Positions 22,044-30,791 of a stretch of DNA of 64,000 nucleotides are shown here, piece after piece (within the stretch, counting starts at the first letter, position 1; each line of letters opens with the position of its first letter). The notes beneath the pieces are model-generated. The model saw only the letters and a program-made list of their open reading frames with translations, did not search any database and was not told the DNA's origin. A program made the translations under genes and the position numbers. This DNA is from Serratia liquefaciens (lineage in GTDB: Bacteria; Pseudomonadota; Gammaproteobacteria; Enterobacterales; Enterobacteriaceae), in the NCBI RefSeq assembly GCF_027594825.1, contig NZ_CP088930.1, positions 1,116,001-1,180,000 on the forward strand, read 5' to 3'.

Positions 22044-22931
22044 TTATACCTCCACCGCATCAAGCTGAAAGGGTAAACGCGTCGCGTTGATATCGATTTT
22101 GTTGGCGATCAGACCGTGGCGGAACAGTAAATCCCCTTCCGCCTGCTGTTCGGCAAAGAGCTGCTCATCCGGCGCGGTAACCCCCCATTCGCGCCCCTGC
22201 AGCCCGCGCGTCCACTCTTCCGGCGTCAGTCCGTTGGCGATCACCCGCGAAAACAGCTCTCCCGCCGAGGTTAAATTTTCGCCAATCCACGTATCGGTCG
22301 CCACCAGCGTGTCGAACAGCGCCCGCACTTTGTCCTCGCCGGCGGCCACCACATCTGGCAGGACCCAAAAAACGGAACGATTGGTGATCACATCCCCGCA
22401 ATCCTGAATTTTTCGCAAGCCGCCGCCCGCCAGCGCCGCGCTGAGGTAAGGATCCATGGCGATCCACGCATCTACCTCATCCGCCTGTAAGGCGGCGAGC
22501 GATGCGCCGGGCAATAAATTCACCGATACGATATCGGTGTACTTCAGCCCAACCTGTTCCAGGGTCGCCAGCAGGAAGTAGGTCTGAAAAGAGCCTTCGA
22601 TAAAGCCGATACGCTTACCGGCTAAATCCTCCGCGCGGACGATCGGCGAGTGTTCCGTCACCAGGATCGATGACCAGCTACGGCGCGGATGCGACGCACC
22701 AATATACGCCAGCCGGACATGGTCTGCCTGCGCCACCACCGCACGCGTGGTGCCGGTGCCAATCACATTCACTTTGCCGCCGAGCGCCAGCTCATGCATC
22801 ATTTTTCCTTCGGGATACCATAAGAATTCAGGCGCAAAACCGACGTCCAACAGCGGCTGCTGCAGGGGCGGATAGTGGGTCAGCGCGGTTAACGTCAGGT
22901 TGGAGGGATGGGCGCCGATACGAATCTTCAT
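22044..22931 (-). CDS. SsuA/NMT1-like binding-protein-fold protein without signal peptide
   Basis: 295 residues with the type II periplasmic-binding fold of sulfonate/nitrate binding proteins (KIRIGAHPSN at the first strand; VNVIGTGTTRAVV; EDLAGKRIGFIEGSFQTYFLLATLEQVGL; WIAMDPYLSAAL). The mature-type sequence begins at residue 2, so there is no signal peptide or lipobox. The ATG at 22931 has AAGGA eight bases upstream; a GTG just before it adds one codon only, and no upstream in-frame extension is available. It sits between the ATPase gene (53-base gap) and the monooxygenase gene (3-base gap), so it is made with them, probably in the cytoplasm. It could be a desulfinase-like enzyme (DszB has this fold) or a chaperone-like substrate holder; both are guesses. 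Confidence 0.75.
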   Translation of the reverse strand: MKIRIGAHPSNLTLTALTHYPPLQQPLLDVGFAPEFLWYPEGKMMHELALGGKVNVIGTGTTRAVVAQADHVRLAYIGASHPRRSWSSILVTEHSPIVRAEDLAGKRIGFIEGSFQTYFLLATLEQVGLKYTDIVSVNLLPGASLAALQADEVDAWIAMDPYLSAALAGGGLRKIQDCGDVITNRSVFWVLPDVVAAGEDKVRALFDTLVATDTWIGENLTSAGELFSRVIANGLTPEEWTRGLQGREWGVTAPDEQLFAEQQAEGDLLFRHGLIANKIDINATRLPFQLDAVEV

Positions 22932-22983
22932 CACGTTGTTCCTTATTTTTTATGCTTGCGACGTACGGTCATACGCCGTGGGT

Positions 22984-23763
22984 TTATGCCAGAGCCTCAC
23001 CGCTCGCCTGCGCGAGGTCAGCCCAGATTGCAGCGCACAGCCGGGAGAACTCCGGGTTGCCGCGCAGCGCACGCGGCTCTCTCGGGCGGGGCAAATCAAT
23101 ACGGTAATCCTGCACGATACGCCCCGGACGCGGGCTCATCACGATCACCCGATCGGCCAGCGCTACCGCCTCTTCGATATCATGGGTAACAAACACGATA
23201 CTACGCCTGCGGCTTTCCCAAATTCGCAGCAGCTCGCGCCCCATAACGATTTTGGTCTGGTAATCCAGCGCGCCAAACGGCTCATCCATCAGGTAAAGCT
23301 GCGGTTCATAGGCCAGCAGCCGCGCAAGGGAGACGCGCTGGCGCATGCCGCCGGAAAGCGCGCTGGGGTAATGCCCCTCAAAGCCATGCAATTTGACCAG
23401 TTCGATTAGTTCGGCCACCCGCCGTGGATAATCGGCAGGCGCCATGGCGGAGAGTTCGCAGCCCACTTTGATGTTTTCCGCCACCGTCGCCCAGGGTAAC
23501 AACGTGTCGCGCTGAAACATAAAGCCAACGCCCGGCGGCGGCTCGCTGACCGGTACGCCATTTATCCGGACCTCGCCGCCGCTGGCGGCTACCAGCCCGG
23601 CAATCACGCGCAGTAGCGTCGATTTACCGCAGCCGGATGGCCCCACAATGGCGACAAACTCACCGGGTGCCACGCGCAGAGAAAGGTGCTCAATCGCAGT
23701 CATCGTTGCGTTATTACCGGTAAACTGTACCGATAACTGTCTGATATCTATGCTGGCGGTCAT
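22984..23763 (-). CDS. ABC transporter ATPase, SsuB/TauB type
   Basis: 259 residues: Walker A GPSGCGKST, Q-loop FMFQRDTLLPW, signature ALSGGMRQRVSLARLL, Walker B LYLMDEPFGALD, switch THDIEEAV. This is the nitrate/sulfonate/taurine subfamily. The ATG at 23763 overlaps the permease stop (ATGA); a longer frame to 24171 is an artefact running through the permease gene in another frame. It drives import with the two neighbours upstream. Confidence 0.92.
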   Translation of the reverse strand: MTASIDIRQLSVQFTGNNATMTAIEHLSLRVAPGEFVAIVGPSGCGKSTLLRVIAGLVAASGGEVRINGVPVSEPPPGVGFMFQRDTLLPWATVAENIKVGCELSAMAPADYPRRVAELIELVKLHGFEGHYPSALSGGMRQRVSLARLLAYEPQLYLMDEPFGALDYQTKIVMGRELLRIWESRRRSIVFVTHDIEEAVALADRVIVMSPRPGRIVQDYRIDLPRPREPRALRGNPEFSRLCAAIWADLAQASGEALA

Positions 23764-24581
23764 TGGCGCCACTCCGTCATACGCCGGAAGATCCGGGCGA
23801 TTAGTGAATTGGCGATCATGGCCAGCACCAGCAGAATCATGATGCCGGTAAACACACCGGTAGAATCGAGCTGGCCCGCGGCATTTTCGATATACCAGCC
23901 AACCCCCTCGCTGGAGCCAATCAGTTCGCCAACCACCGCGCCAATGAGCGCCAGACCCACGGCGATACGCATCGCCGCCGCGATCCACGGCAGGATTGCC
24001 GGCAGCATGACCCGGCGCAGGATATAGCGTGGGGTGGCGCGCATGGTACGCATCAGATCGATGTGATCGCGATCCAGCGATCGCACGCCTTCCAGTACGT
24101 TTAACATGAAGACGAACAGCACCATCGAGAAGGACATCATCACCTTCGCCGACAGGCCAATGCCAAACCACAGCACGAACAGCGGCGCCAGCGCCACCCG
24201 CGGCAGGCTATACAGCCCCATCAATAACGGCTCCACCACACTTGCGACACGCCGGAAACGTGCCAGTGCCAGCCCGAGCGCAATGCCGACCAGCGCGCCC
24301 AATATCAGGCCGATGCCCGCTTCGCTCAGGGTAGCGGCAGTGTGGCGCCACAGATCGCCATTTAACGCCAGCTGCCACAGCCGCTGCGCGATATCACCCG
24401 GTCGGCTCACCCAGAATGGGTCGATAAACCAGCTTCCCGCTGCCTGCCATATCAACAGTAGCGCGAAGATAAACAGAATCTGCTGGCTTAATATCCGCCG
24501 CGACGTCGGGGCGCTTTTTTGCGCCGCGCCATCCGCCTGCCGCTTTGGCTGCAGTGAAGAAGAGGTAAATAAGTTACTCAC
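23760..24581 (-). CDS. ABC transporter permease, SsuC/TauC type
   Basis: 273 residues with six or so membrane segments and the binding-protein-dependent permease loop (EGVRSLDRDHIDLMRTMRA, PAILPWIAAAMRIAVGLALIG). The GTG start at 24581 has a strong AAGGAG eight bases upstream. It lies nine bases after the binding-protein gene and overlaps the ATPase start by four, giving the order binding protein-permease-ATPase. Probable substrates are sulfonates or similar organic anions. Confidence 0.9.
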   Translation of the reverse strand: MSNLFTSSSLQPKRQADGAAQKSAPTSRRILSQQILFIFALLLIWQAAGSWFIDPFWVSRPGDIAQRLWQLALNGDLWRHTAATLSEAGIGLILGALVGIALGLALARFRRVASVVEPLLMGLYSLPRVALAPLFVLWFGIGLSAKVMMSFSMVLFVFMLNVLEGVRSLDRDHIDLMRTMRATPRYILRRVMLPAILPWIAAAMRIAVGLALIGAVVGELIGSSEGVGWYIENAAGQLDSTGVFTGIMILLVLAMIANSLIARIFRRMTEWRQ

Positions 24582-24590
24582 GCCTTCTCC

Positions 24591-25559
24591 TTATCCTTTA
24601 CTCAGCAGATCGAGATCGGGCACGGTAATGGCGCTGTAGTCAGGCTGACTCAGTGTCGGATCGGACGCTTTGAGCATTTTCACCATCAGTTGATAGCCTT
24701 CCGGCGCCATTTTTCCGTCAGGCGACAGCAATTTCGGTGCCTCTTCCACCAGCACCTGCCGTAACGCCGGAGACAAACGCGGGTACATTTCATCCACGCC
24801 CGCCTGTACCGCAGCCGGGTCAGTCTGGATCACCTGCTCCGCCTTGATCACCGCGCGCGCCAGGCGCTGCGCCTCATCACGGTGTTTTGCCAACCAACGG
24901 CCAACCACCACCAGGTCCAGCGCCGGATACTGTAAGGTGCGGAAATCCTGAATCAGTTTAAAACGCTTGTCCGCCAGCGCCGCCTGCACATCCGGGGTTG
25001 TAAGCATGCCGGCCTGCACCGCCCCGCTCTCTATGGCCGCGCGCATTGGACCGCCGGTTCCAATCCCCACCAGACGAAAATCACGTTCGGCATTCAGCCC
25101 CTGCTGGCCGATGTAGTAGCGCAGGGTATTATCGGTGAGGCTTCCGGGAGAGGTTATCCCGACCGTTTTTCCGCGCAGATCGCTCAGCCGGGCGGCGGGA
25201 GTGTCTGCCCGCGCCACCAGCCCATAACCATGATGTTCGGTCAACGCCACCAGCACTCGCCCGCCGAGATGGCGATTTTGTAAACGCACCGCATGATCGG
25301 CGGCGCAGATGCAGGCCGCGATGCTCCCTCCCGCCAGCGCCTGTACCGCCGGCGCGCCGCCTTTGAACGACACGGTGTTCACCTGCAGGTCTTCATCGGC
25401 AAAGAAACCTTTTTGCTCAGCCACGATCAAAGGTAGCGATCCCAATGAGTTTTGCGCCGCGCCGAGCGTAAGGGTGGTCTTCGCCTGCAGGGAAAATGCG
25501 CTTAATCCCAATAGTAATACGGCAATCATGCCGCGTCTGCGCATAGCTACTGTTTGCAT
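24591..25559 (-). CDS. ABC transporter periplasmic binding protein, SsuA/TauA type
   Basis: 322 residues with a signal peptide (MQTVAMRRRG, LLGLSAFSLQA) and the NMT1-like fold (TLGAAQNSLGSLPLIVAEQKGFF; GGAPAVQALAGGSIAACICAADHA; LRGKTVGITSPGSLTDNTLRYYI). The start at 25559 has AAAGGTG upstream; the longer frame crosses the divergent promoter region. First gene of the five-gene minus operon. Unlike the gene at 22044, this one can serve the importer in the periplasm. Confidence 0.9.
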   Translation of the reverse strand: MQTVAMRRRGMIAVLLLGLSAFSLQAKTTLTLGAAQNSLGSLPLIVAEQKGFFADEDLQVNTVSFKGGAPAVQALAGGSIAACICAADHAVRLQNRHLGGRVLVALTEHHGYGLVARADTPAARLSDLRGKTVGITSPGSLTDNTLRYYIGQQGLNAERDFRLVGIGTGGPMRAAIESGAVQAGMLTTPDVQAALADKRFKLIQDFRTLQYPALDLVVVGRWLAKHRDEAQRLARAVIKAEQVIQTDPAAVQAGVDEMYPRLSPALRQVLVEEAPKLLSPDGKMAPEGYQLMVKMLKASDPTLSQPDYSAITVPDLDLLSKG

Positions 25560-25576
25560 ATCGTTAATCACCTTTA

Positions 25577-25592
25577 ATATTTTATAAAATAT
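25577..25592. promoter_or_regulatory. AT-rich perfect palindrome in divergent promoter region
   Basis: ATATTTTATAAAATAT, a 16-bp perfect palindrome 18 bases upstream of the binding-protein start. It may be part of the promoter or a regulator site; AT content makes chance symmetry easier. Confidence 0.45.
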
Positions 25593-25630
25593 ATTTTGTA
25601 TTAACATAAAGAAAACAAACGTGAAAACAA

Positions 25631-25644
25631 TCGTTACGTAACGA
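25631..25644. promoter_or_regulatory. Probable GntR-family operator
   Basis: TCGTTACGTAACGA, a perfect 14-bp palindrome midway between the divergent importer operon and amidase gene. It has the T-N-G-T ... A-C-N-A pattern of FadR-subfamily GntR operators, and a GntR gene of that subfamily lies at 27136-27816. It could control both directions. Confidence 0.65.
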
Positions 25645-25672
25645 ACTTTTCCGCATAACCATAGGTGATAAT

Positions 25673-27169
25673 GTGATAATCCCACCCTTTTCAGTCTTCG
25701 ATTCCGCGCGCCATCAGGCAGCGCGAATAAAACACGGTGAAATCAGCGCAGTTGGGCTGGTCGAGGCGCATTTAGACCAGATCGCGCGTTTTAATCCGCG
25801 TATTAATGCGGTGGTTGTTTTGCTGGCTGAACAGGCGCTGGAACAGGCCCGGGAGGCGGATCACGCGCGGGAAGCAGGCCGGACGATCGGACCTTTGCAC
25901 GGCGTGCCGATCACGGTCAAAGAGTCCTGGGACGTCGCCGGGTTGCCCTCGACGTTTGGCTTACCCCATCTGCGCAATAATATCGCAGGGGAAGACGCGC
26001 TGGCGGTCTCGCGCTTAAAGCAGGCGGGCGCTATCGTGCTGGGAAAAACCAACGTTCCCCCGAACCTCGCCGACTGGCAAACCCGGCACCCGGATTATGG
26101 CGCTACGCTTAACCCGTGGGATGCGCAAAGAACCCCCGGCGGATCGTCCGGCGGTTCGGCGGCGGCGCTGGCCTGCGGCTTTTCCGCCCTTGAGCTCGGT
26201 AGCGATATCGGCGGCTCGATAAGAATGCCCGCCCATTACTGTGGCGTCTGGGGACACAAACCCAGCCATGGCGCGATCCCCGGACGCGGGCATGCCCAAC
26301 CGGGAAATATCGCGCCGGCGGATATTGCCGCGTTTGGTCCGCTCAGCCGCAGCGCTGGCGATTTACGGCTGGCGCTGGAGCTGTTAGCCCATCCCGACCC
26401 GTACAGCTGGCCGCGGATGCAGCCCGTCCTTGACGACGCGCGGCCGCGCCACGGCGCGCATTTCCGGGTGGCGATATGGCGCGACGATCCTCATTTTGCA
26501 GTGAGCGAGGAAGTTAGTCTGGCGCTTGATGGGGCCGCCGAATCGCTGCGCCACGCCGGCGTGAAGGTGGTCGAAACATTGCGGCCGTCCTTCGACAGCC
26601 GGGAAAGTTATGAGGTGTACGTTCAGCTGCTACGCGCAGCCACCAGCGGGCGGCAAAGCGACGAAGCCTTTATCGATCATCAGCATCTCTGCCAACAGTT
26701 AGCCGACGACGACGGCAGCTACCGCGCTCTGCTGCTGCGAGGCAATGTGCTCAGCCATCGTGAATGGCTGGGGCTCAATCAGCGGCGTTATCGGTTAATG
26801 GTGGCCTGGCAACACTTTTTTAGCGAGATGGACTTTTTACTCTGCCCGGTAGCCAGCACCACAGCCTTTCCGCTGTTTACGGATGTGCCGAAAGAGGATC
26901 GCTACTTGATGGTAGACGGACGCGCCTTACCCTCGGCTAATGACTATTTTTGGCTGGGGTTGGCTTCCGCGACTGGATTACCCGCGACCACCGTACCGTT
27001 GATGCGCACTGCGGCGGGTCTGCCGGTTGGCGCGCAAATCATTGGCCGTTCAGGGGCGGATCGCGCCTGTATTGCTCTGGCGGAAATACTGGAGCAGTAT
27101 CACTATCGTTTCACGCCGCCGCCCCTCGCCCATTCTCAGTCCGATTTATCTTCCGACTCGGGCGCCTGA
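25673..27169 (+). CDS. Amidase (amidase signature family)
   Basis: 498-residue amide hydrolase with the Ser-cisSer-Lys triad: Lys83 in PITVKESWD, Ser158 in the GGSSGGS signature and Ser182 in GSDIGGSIRMPA, spaced 24 as in the family. It hydrolyses a carboxamide to acid and ammonia or amine in the cytoplasm. Start is GTG (25673) with AGGTG six bases upstream. It is divergent from the SsuA-type operon and shares the control region with the probable GntR operator. Its 3' end overlaps the convergent gntR gene by 34 bases. The link to organosulfur uptake suggests a substrate with an amide bond, but this is inference. Confidence 0.92.
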   Translation: MIIPPFSVFDSARHQAARIKHGEISAVGLVEAHLDQIARFNPRINAVVVLLAEQALEQAREADHAREAGRTIGPLHGVPITVKESWDVAGLPSTFGLPHLRNNIAGEDALAVSRLKQAGAIVLGKTNVPPNLADWQTRHPDYGATLNPWDAQRTPGGSSGGSAAALACGFSALELGSDIGGSIRMPAHYCGVWGHKPSHGAIPGRGHAQPGNIAPADIAAFGPLSRSAGDLRLALELLAHPDPYSWPRMQPVLDDARPRHGAHFRVAIWRDDPHFAVSEEVSLALDGAAESLRHAGVKVVETLRPSFDSRESYEVYVQLLRAATSGRQSDEAFIDHQHLCQQLADDDGSYRALLLRGNVLSHREWLGLNQRRYRLMVAWQHFFSEMDFLLCPVASTTAFPLFTDVPKEDRYLMVDGRALPSANDYFWLGLASATGLPATTVPLMRTAAGLPVGAQIIGRSGADRACIALAEILEQYHYRFTPPPLAHSQSDLSSDSGA

Positions 27170-27816
27170 AGACTGGCAAGATAAGCACGCCCACGATCGG
27201 CGGCGTGCCCGACATGGCCGGACATTAGCGCACGCGCGTCATCGGGTTTACCTTCGCTGATCGCAGTTAAAATATCGGCGTGCGATTTAAGGATCGAAAC
27301 GGTATCGCCATTCAGGGTCATACCCTGAACCGGCAACGCTTTCCATAGACTGGTGATAAATTCGGCCAATAGCGTAGAACCGCTGGCCTCGGCTATTTTT
27401 AGATGAAACAGCTCATTGAGCCGGCTGAGTTCACGCGCGTTTTGGTTCTTGACCGCCTCGAGCGAAGCTTCATAAGCGGCGGCGATCTCATCAATCTGCA
27501 CTTTATTAGCATGCATGGCAGCAAGGCGCGCGGTTTCAGGTTCAAGAATAGCGCGCAATAAAGACACCTCATCTGTACGGCTGAGTTTTTTCTCGGCAAT
27601 CACCGCCGCATAATGCGGTTTGCGGATAATAAACCCCTGTTCGGCCAACAGCGTAAAAGCATCACGTACTGGCGTCAGGCTCATTCCCAACCGGTCGGCC
27701 AGTTCATTGAGCGTTACCTTTTGCCCCGCTTTCAGTTCTCCGCTCTGGATTGCGCTAAGTAGCGTTTGATAAGCCAGCTCACTTTTCGTCAGAAAAGTAC
27801 GAACCTGATCAATCAT
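27136..27816 (-). CDS. GntR-family regulator (FadR/FCD subfamily)
   Basis: 226 residues: winged helix (LAYQTLLSAIQSGELKAGQK; LNELADRLGMSLTPVRDAFTLL) then an all-helical FCD effector domain with likely metal-ligand residues (HANKVQIDEIAAAYEAS; NELFHLKIAEASGS; HADILTAISEGKPDDARALMSGHV). The effector is usually a carboxylic acid. The palindrome at 25631-25644 fits this subfamily's operators, so it probably controls the importer operon and amidase. It is convergent with, and overlaps, the amidase gene. Confidence 0.9.
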   Translation of the reverse strand: MIDQVRTFLTKSELAYQTLLSAIQSGELKAGQKVTLNELADRLGMSLTPVRDAFTLLAEQGFIIRKPHYAAVIAEKKLSRTDEVSLLRAILEPETARLAAMHANKVQIDEIAAAYEASLEAVKNQNARELSRLNELFHLKIAEASGSTLLAEFITSLWKALPVQGMTLNGDTVSILKSHADILTAISEGKPDDARALMSGHVGHAADRGRAYLASLQAPESEDKSD

Positions 27817-27946
27817 GTTTCATTCCTGCTGCCTGTACCGTCAAAGTCCAATATCAAGAGTCGATATATTACGGTATCGGATTGATCCCCGCCAGCTTTC
27901 GCCGGTGCCGAATGGCAGCGACTCACCCTCCCTGGCAAATGTCGAT

Positions 27947-28376
27947 TTATTGCCAGATTAGCGGTTCGCCGTTGACAATAAGCTCAACCACTCCCCCGCG
28001 CGATACCGTGCCAAATACCGGGCAATGGCGAGTAAATTTTCGCACCAGCTCAGCCGCCTGCTGCTGTGTAATTCCTGCCGTATCGACCGTCAGAACGATT
28101 TTTTCATAACGCGTTTCATCGCTGGCGTGACGTTGTGAAATGCCTTCTGCACTGACATCGGCCAGTTGCCAATTGCTTTCACGCGCGAAAGCGGTCACGC
28201 TGCTTACCGCACAGGTTGCCAGCGATGCCAACAATAGTTCGCCAGCCAGCCAGGCTTTTGCCTCGCCGCCGCGCGCGGCGGTCGAGTCGGTGACTAAAAA
28301 AATGTTCACGCGCCTGCATAATGAAGCGCCCCTGGGTAGGGGTTAACTTACCGGTAAGTTTAAGTAGCCCGGACAT
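27947..28376 (-). pseudogene. OsmC-family protein, frameshifted
   Basis: A start at 28376 (AGGAG upstream) opens MSGLLKLTGKLTPTQGRFIMQAREH, then the frame is lost in a run of seven A (28296-28302, T7 in the mRNA). The continuation FLVTDSTAARGGEAKAWLAGELLLASLATC lies in the next frame and runs to 27947. Removing one base gives exactly 143 codons, a normal OsmC length. The family reduces organic peroxides through two cysteines: the conserved LASLATC cysteine and the second (RHCPVFG) are both present. If real the gene is broken; a homopolymer error, or transcriptional slippage that restores the frame, are alternatives. It is the last gene of the operon with the two downstream-numbered monooxygenases and the MFS carrier. 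Confidence 0.8.
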
Positions 28377-28394
28377 ACTATCTCCTGTTGGTGA

Positions 28395-29515
28395 TTATTG
28401 TTCCGACACGGCCTGCAAATCGGGTAAGACATGCTCCGCAACGGCATATGCCCCCTCCAGTAGGGGCAATGAATCAAGAATAAAAATATCAATGCCCGCC
28501 TTTCGGTATTCACACAACCGGGCGGCGATAGAGCGGTAGCTGCCAACCAGCGCCATCGGCGGCCCTTGTTGTAATAAAGCAATACCTGGCCACAGATGTT
28601 CATCCACACTCAATTCGCGCGCATCGGGGATGCGCCCGGCGGCGATAGTTTCAAGCACACGCGCCGGCAAATGGGCAAAAATACGTGACTGAGTTACCGA
28701 GGTCCCACCCGCATTGCCGCCGCGCGCGATCAACCCAAGTTTGCGCTCCAGCGTCGCGCGGCTGGTTAATTCCAGCAGGCGCTGCGCTTTCTGCCATGCC
28801 AGGGCGTCGGTTTCCGCTAAAATCAGCGAAGCGCGTAACCCCAGACGCGGTCTCCGCCCATATCCCCTCGCCTGTGTCGCTAGCTCATCCAGCTTCTCCC
28901 GCAGTTGCGGCAGCGGTTCGGCAAAGGTCAGATATGCATCCGCAAAACGCGCTGCTACCTCCAGCGCCTGCCGGGAAGAGCCGGAAAACCATAACGGCAC
29001 CGCCGCGCCCGGTGGCAGCCACGGGTTAGCAACCGCCTGTTCGATATGAAGATGCTTACCTTTCCAGGTAACTTTTTCACCAGTTGCTGAAACACATCCC
29101 AATATTCGGCATGAAGTTCGAAGCGCTGTTCATTCTCCAGCCAGATACCGTTCTGCCGCCAAATAGGTGTTTCCGAATTGATGACGTTAATCAGCAGCCG
29201 ATTATCAAACAAGTTGTTAAAGCTCACCACCATATTCGCCAGCTCAGTGACCGAAATAAATTGCGGCCGGATCGCCAGCAACGGTTTAAAGTTACGGGTA
29301 ATGGCTGCCGCTGCTGCACCGAGAACCCACACGTTATGACCGGTGGTAGCAAGCAATGCGCCTTCATACGGCAAGCGATCGATAGCTGCCGCCAACGCTT
29401 TCACATCATCAAAGGCGATTTGTCGTCGGCCTTCCACCTCCCAGGGCGCCGGGCCGTCATGGGTCACGAAATACCAGAATACCTCTGGCGCAGAACGTGG
29501 GTTGGGGGGATCCAA
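28395..29515 (-). pseudogene. SsuD-like flavin monooxygenase, frameshifted
   Basis: The N-terminal part (APEVFWYFVTHDGPAPWE; YEGALLATTGHNVWVLG; WDVFQQLV) reads from a TTG at 29515 that has AGGAG six bases upstream. The C-terminal part (VTWKGKHLHIEQAVANPWL; PLWFSGSSRQALEVAARF; MALVGSYRSIAARLCEYRKAG) lies in another frame to 28395. The break is at a T5 run (29073-29077). Adding one base gives 374 codons, the usual length for the SsuD branch of luciferase-like monooxygenases. Both halves are well conserved, so the damage is recent or is a sequence error. It lies between the MFS gene (34-base gap) and the OsmC gene (18-base gap). Confidence 0.8.
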
Positions 29516-29549
29516 AATAGACTCCTGTAGCCGTGTTAAGAAGTTATCT

Positions 29550-30791
29550 TTAATCCGGTAGCCCTTTGCCACGGGTTTCCGGTAAATAGAACAAGCCGAT
29601 AAATCCCACCAGATAAAACAGCGCAAACCAGATGGCAACCTTATCAAATCCACCTAATAGCGCCGCCAGTGAACCCGCCATTACCGCACCGACCATCGCC
29701 AGGTAGCGTGAGCCAGAAAAAATAATACTAATCGCCGTCGCACGTACGGCGGTGGGGAATAGCTCCGGGGTATGAATGCTGTACCAGCTATACAACCCGC
29801 CGGTCAGGTAACCCGCCAGTAGTTGGATCCAGGTCACGGTCGTGACGGAGGAGAGTCCGAGGAAAATAAGCGGAATAATCAGTAACGACCCCAGTAAATA
29901 GATCGAGGTTGTCAGGCGACGTCCCCAGTTTTCCGCGAGGACCCCCATCGCGATACACCCAATGATTTCGCCGACGTTGTAAAGCGCACCGGCCCAGCCG
30001 GCGTAAAATGCCGCATCACGTGGTTCGCGCACCAGCCCGCTGACAAAGCTTGGTAAAAAGGAAGAAATCGCCCACCAACCGCCGGTAATGGCGACAGACA
30101 CCGTCAGCGCGCCAAACAGATGGCGGCGCAGTAATGGAGAGTGAAAAAGGGCCTGGCACAATGACGTACTCCGGTTGCGTGCCCAGCGCGTGGATTCGGG
30201 GATATAGCGGTAAACAGCTAACATAATCAGCAAGGGTAAGATGCCAAACAGATACATCCAGCGCCAGGAGAGGCCCCACGTCGAACCGACGACAATCCAC
30301 AGGCCGGAGACCAACAAACCGCCTACCGAAAAGCCCGCTTGTAACAGACCCGCGCCTTTGGTGCGCCATTTCTCTGGCCAAACCTCCTGCAACAGCGACG
30401 TGCCGACGCCCCACTCTGCGCCGATACCAATGCCAGTGATAAAGCGCCAGAAGGCAAAAAGCACGATCGATGAAGAGGTCGCGGTCATCGGCGTTGCCAG
30501 GCTGTATAGCACCACTCTGAGTAGCATGGTTTTACGCCGACCTATGCGATCACCTAATATGCCGCCAAGGATGCCACCCGTCGCCCAGCCGGCCAAAGTG
30601 ATAGCCACCATGTAGCCAAGGTAGCGAACAAAAGCGGCTTGTTCGGTCGCGGGTAGCAGTTCTCCGAGCGTAGAACGCGCGGTAACCAGTAGGACAAACG
30701 TGTCATAGCCATCGGCTATCCAGAACAGGGTAATAATTGCAAGGATAATCCAGGCACGTCGGTTCAGATGGGAAATAGCCGGAACGCTCAT
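29550..30791 (-). CDS. MFS transporter, organic-acid:H+ symporter type
   Basis: 413 residues, twelve membrane segments, with DGYDTFVLLVTARSTLG in segment 1 and the loop ILGDRIGRRKTML; LPETRGKG ends the protein. This is the metabolite:H+ symporter group that includes sialate and aromatic acid carriers. The ATG overlaps the stop of the upstream monooxygenase gene (ATGA), so import and oxidation are probably coupled. The substrate is unknown. Confidence 0.87.
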   Translation of the reverse strand: MSVPAISHLNRRAWIILAIITLFWIADGYDTFVLLVTARSTLGELLPATEQAAFVRYLGYMVAITLAGWATGGILGGILGDRIGRRKTMLLRVVLYSLATPMTATSSSIVLFAFWRFITGIGIGAEWGVGTSLLQEVWPEKWRTKGAGLLQAGFSVGGLLVSGLWIVVGSTWGLSWRWMYLFGILPLLIMLAVYRYIPESTRWARNRSTSLCQALFHSPLLRRHLFGALTVSVAITGGWWAISSFLPSFVSGLVREPRDAAFYAGWAGALYNVGEIIGCIAMGVLAENWGRRLTTSIYLLGSLLIIPLIFLGLSSVTTVTWIQLLAGYLTGGLYSWYSIHTPELFPTAVRATAISIIFSGSRYLAMVGAVMAGSLAALLGGFDKVAIWFALFYLVGFIGLFYLPETRGKGLPD

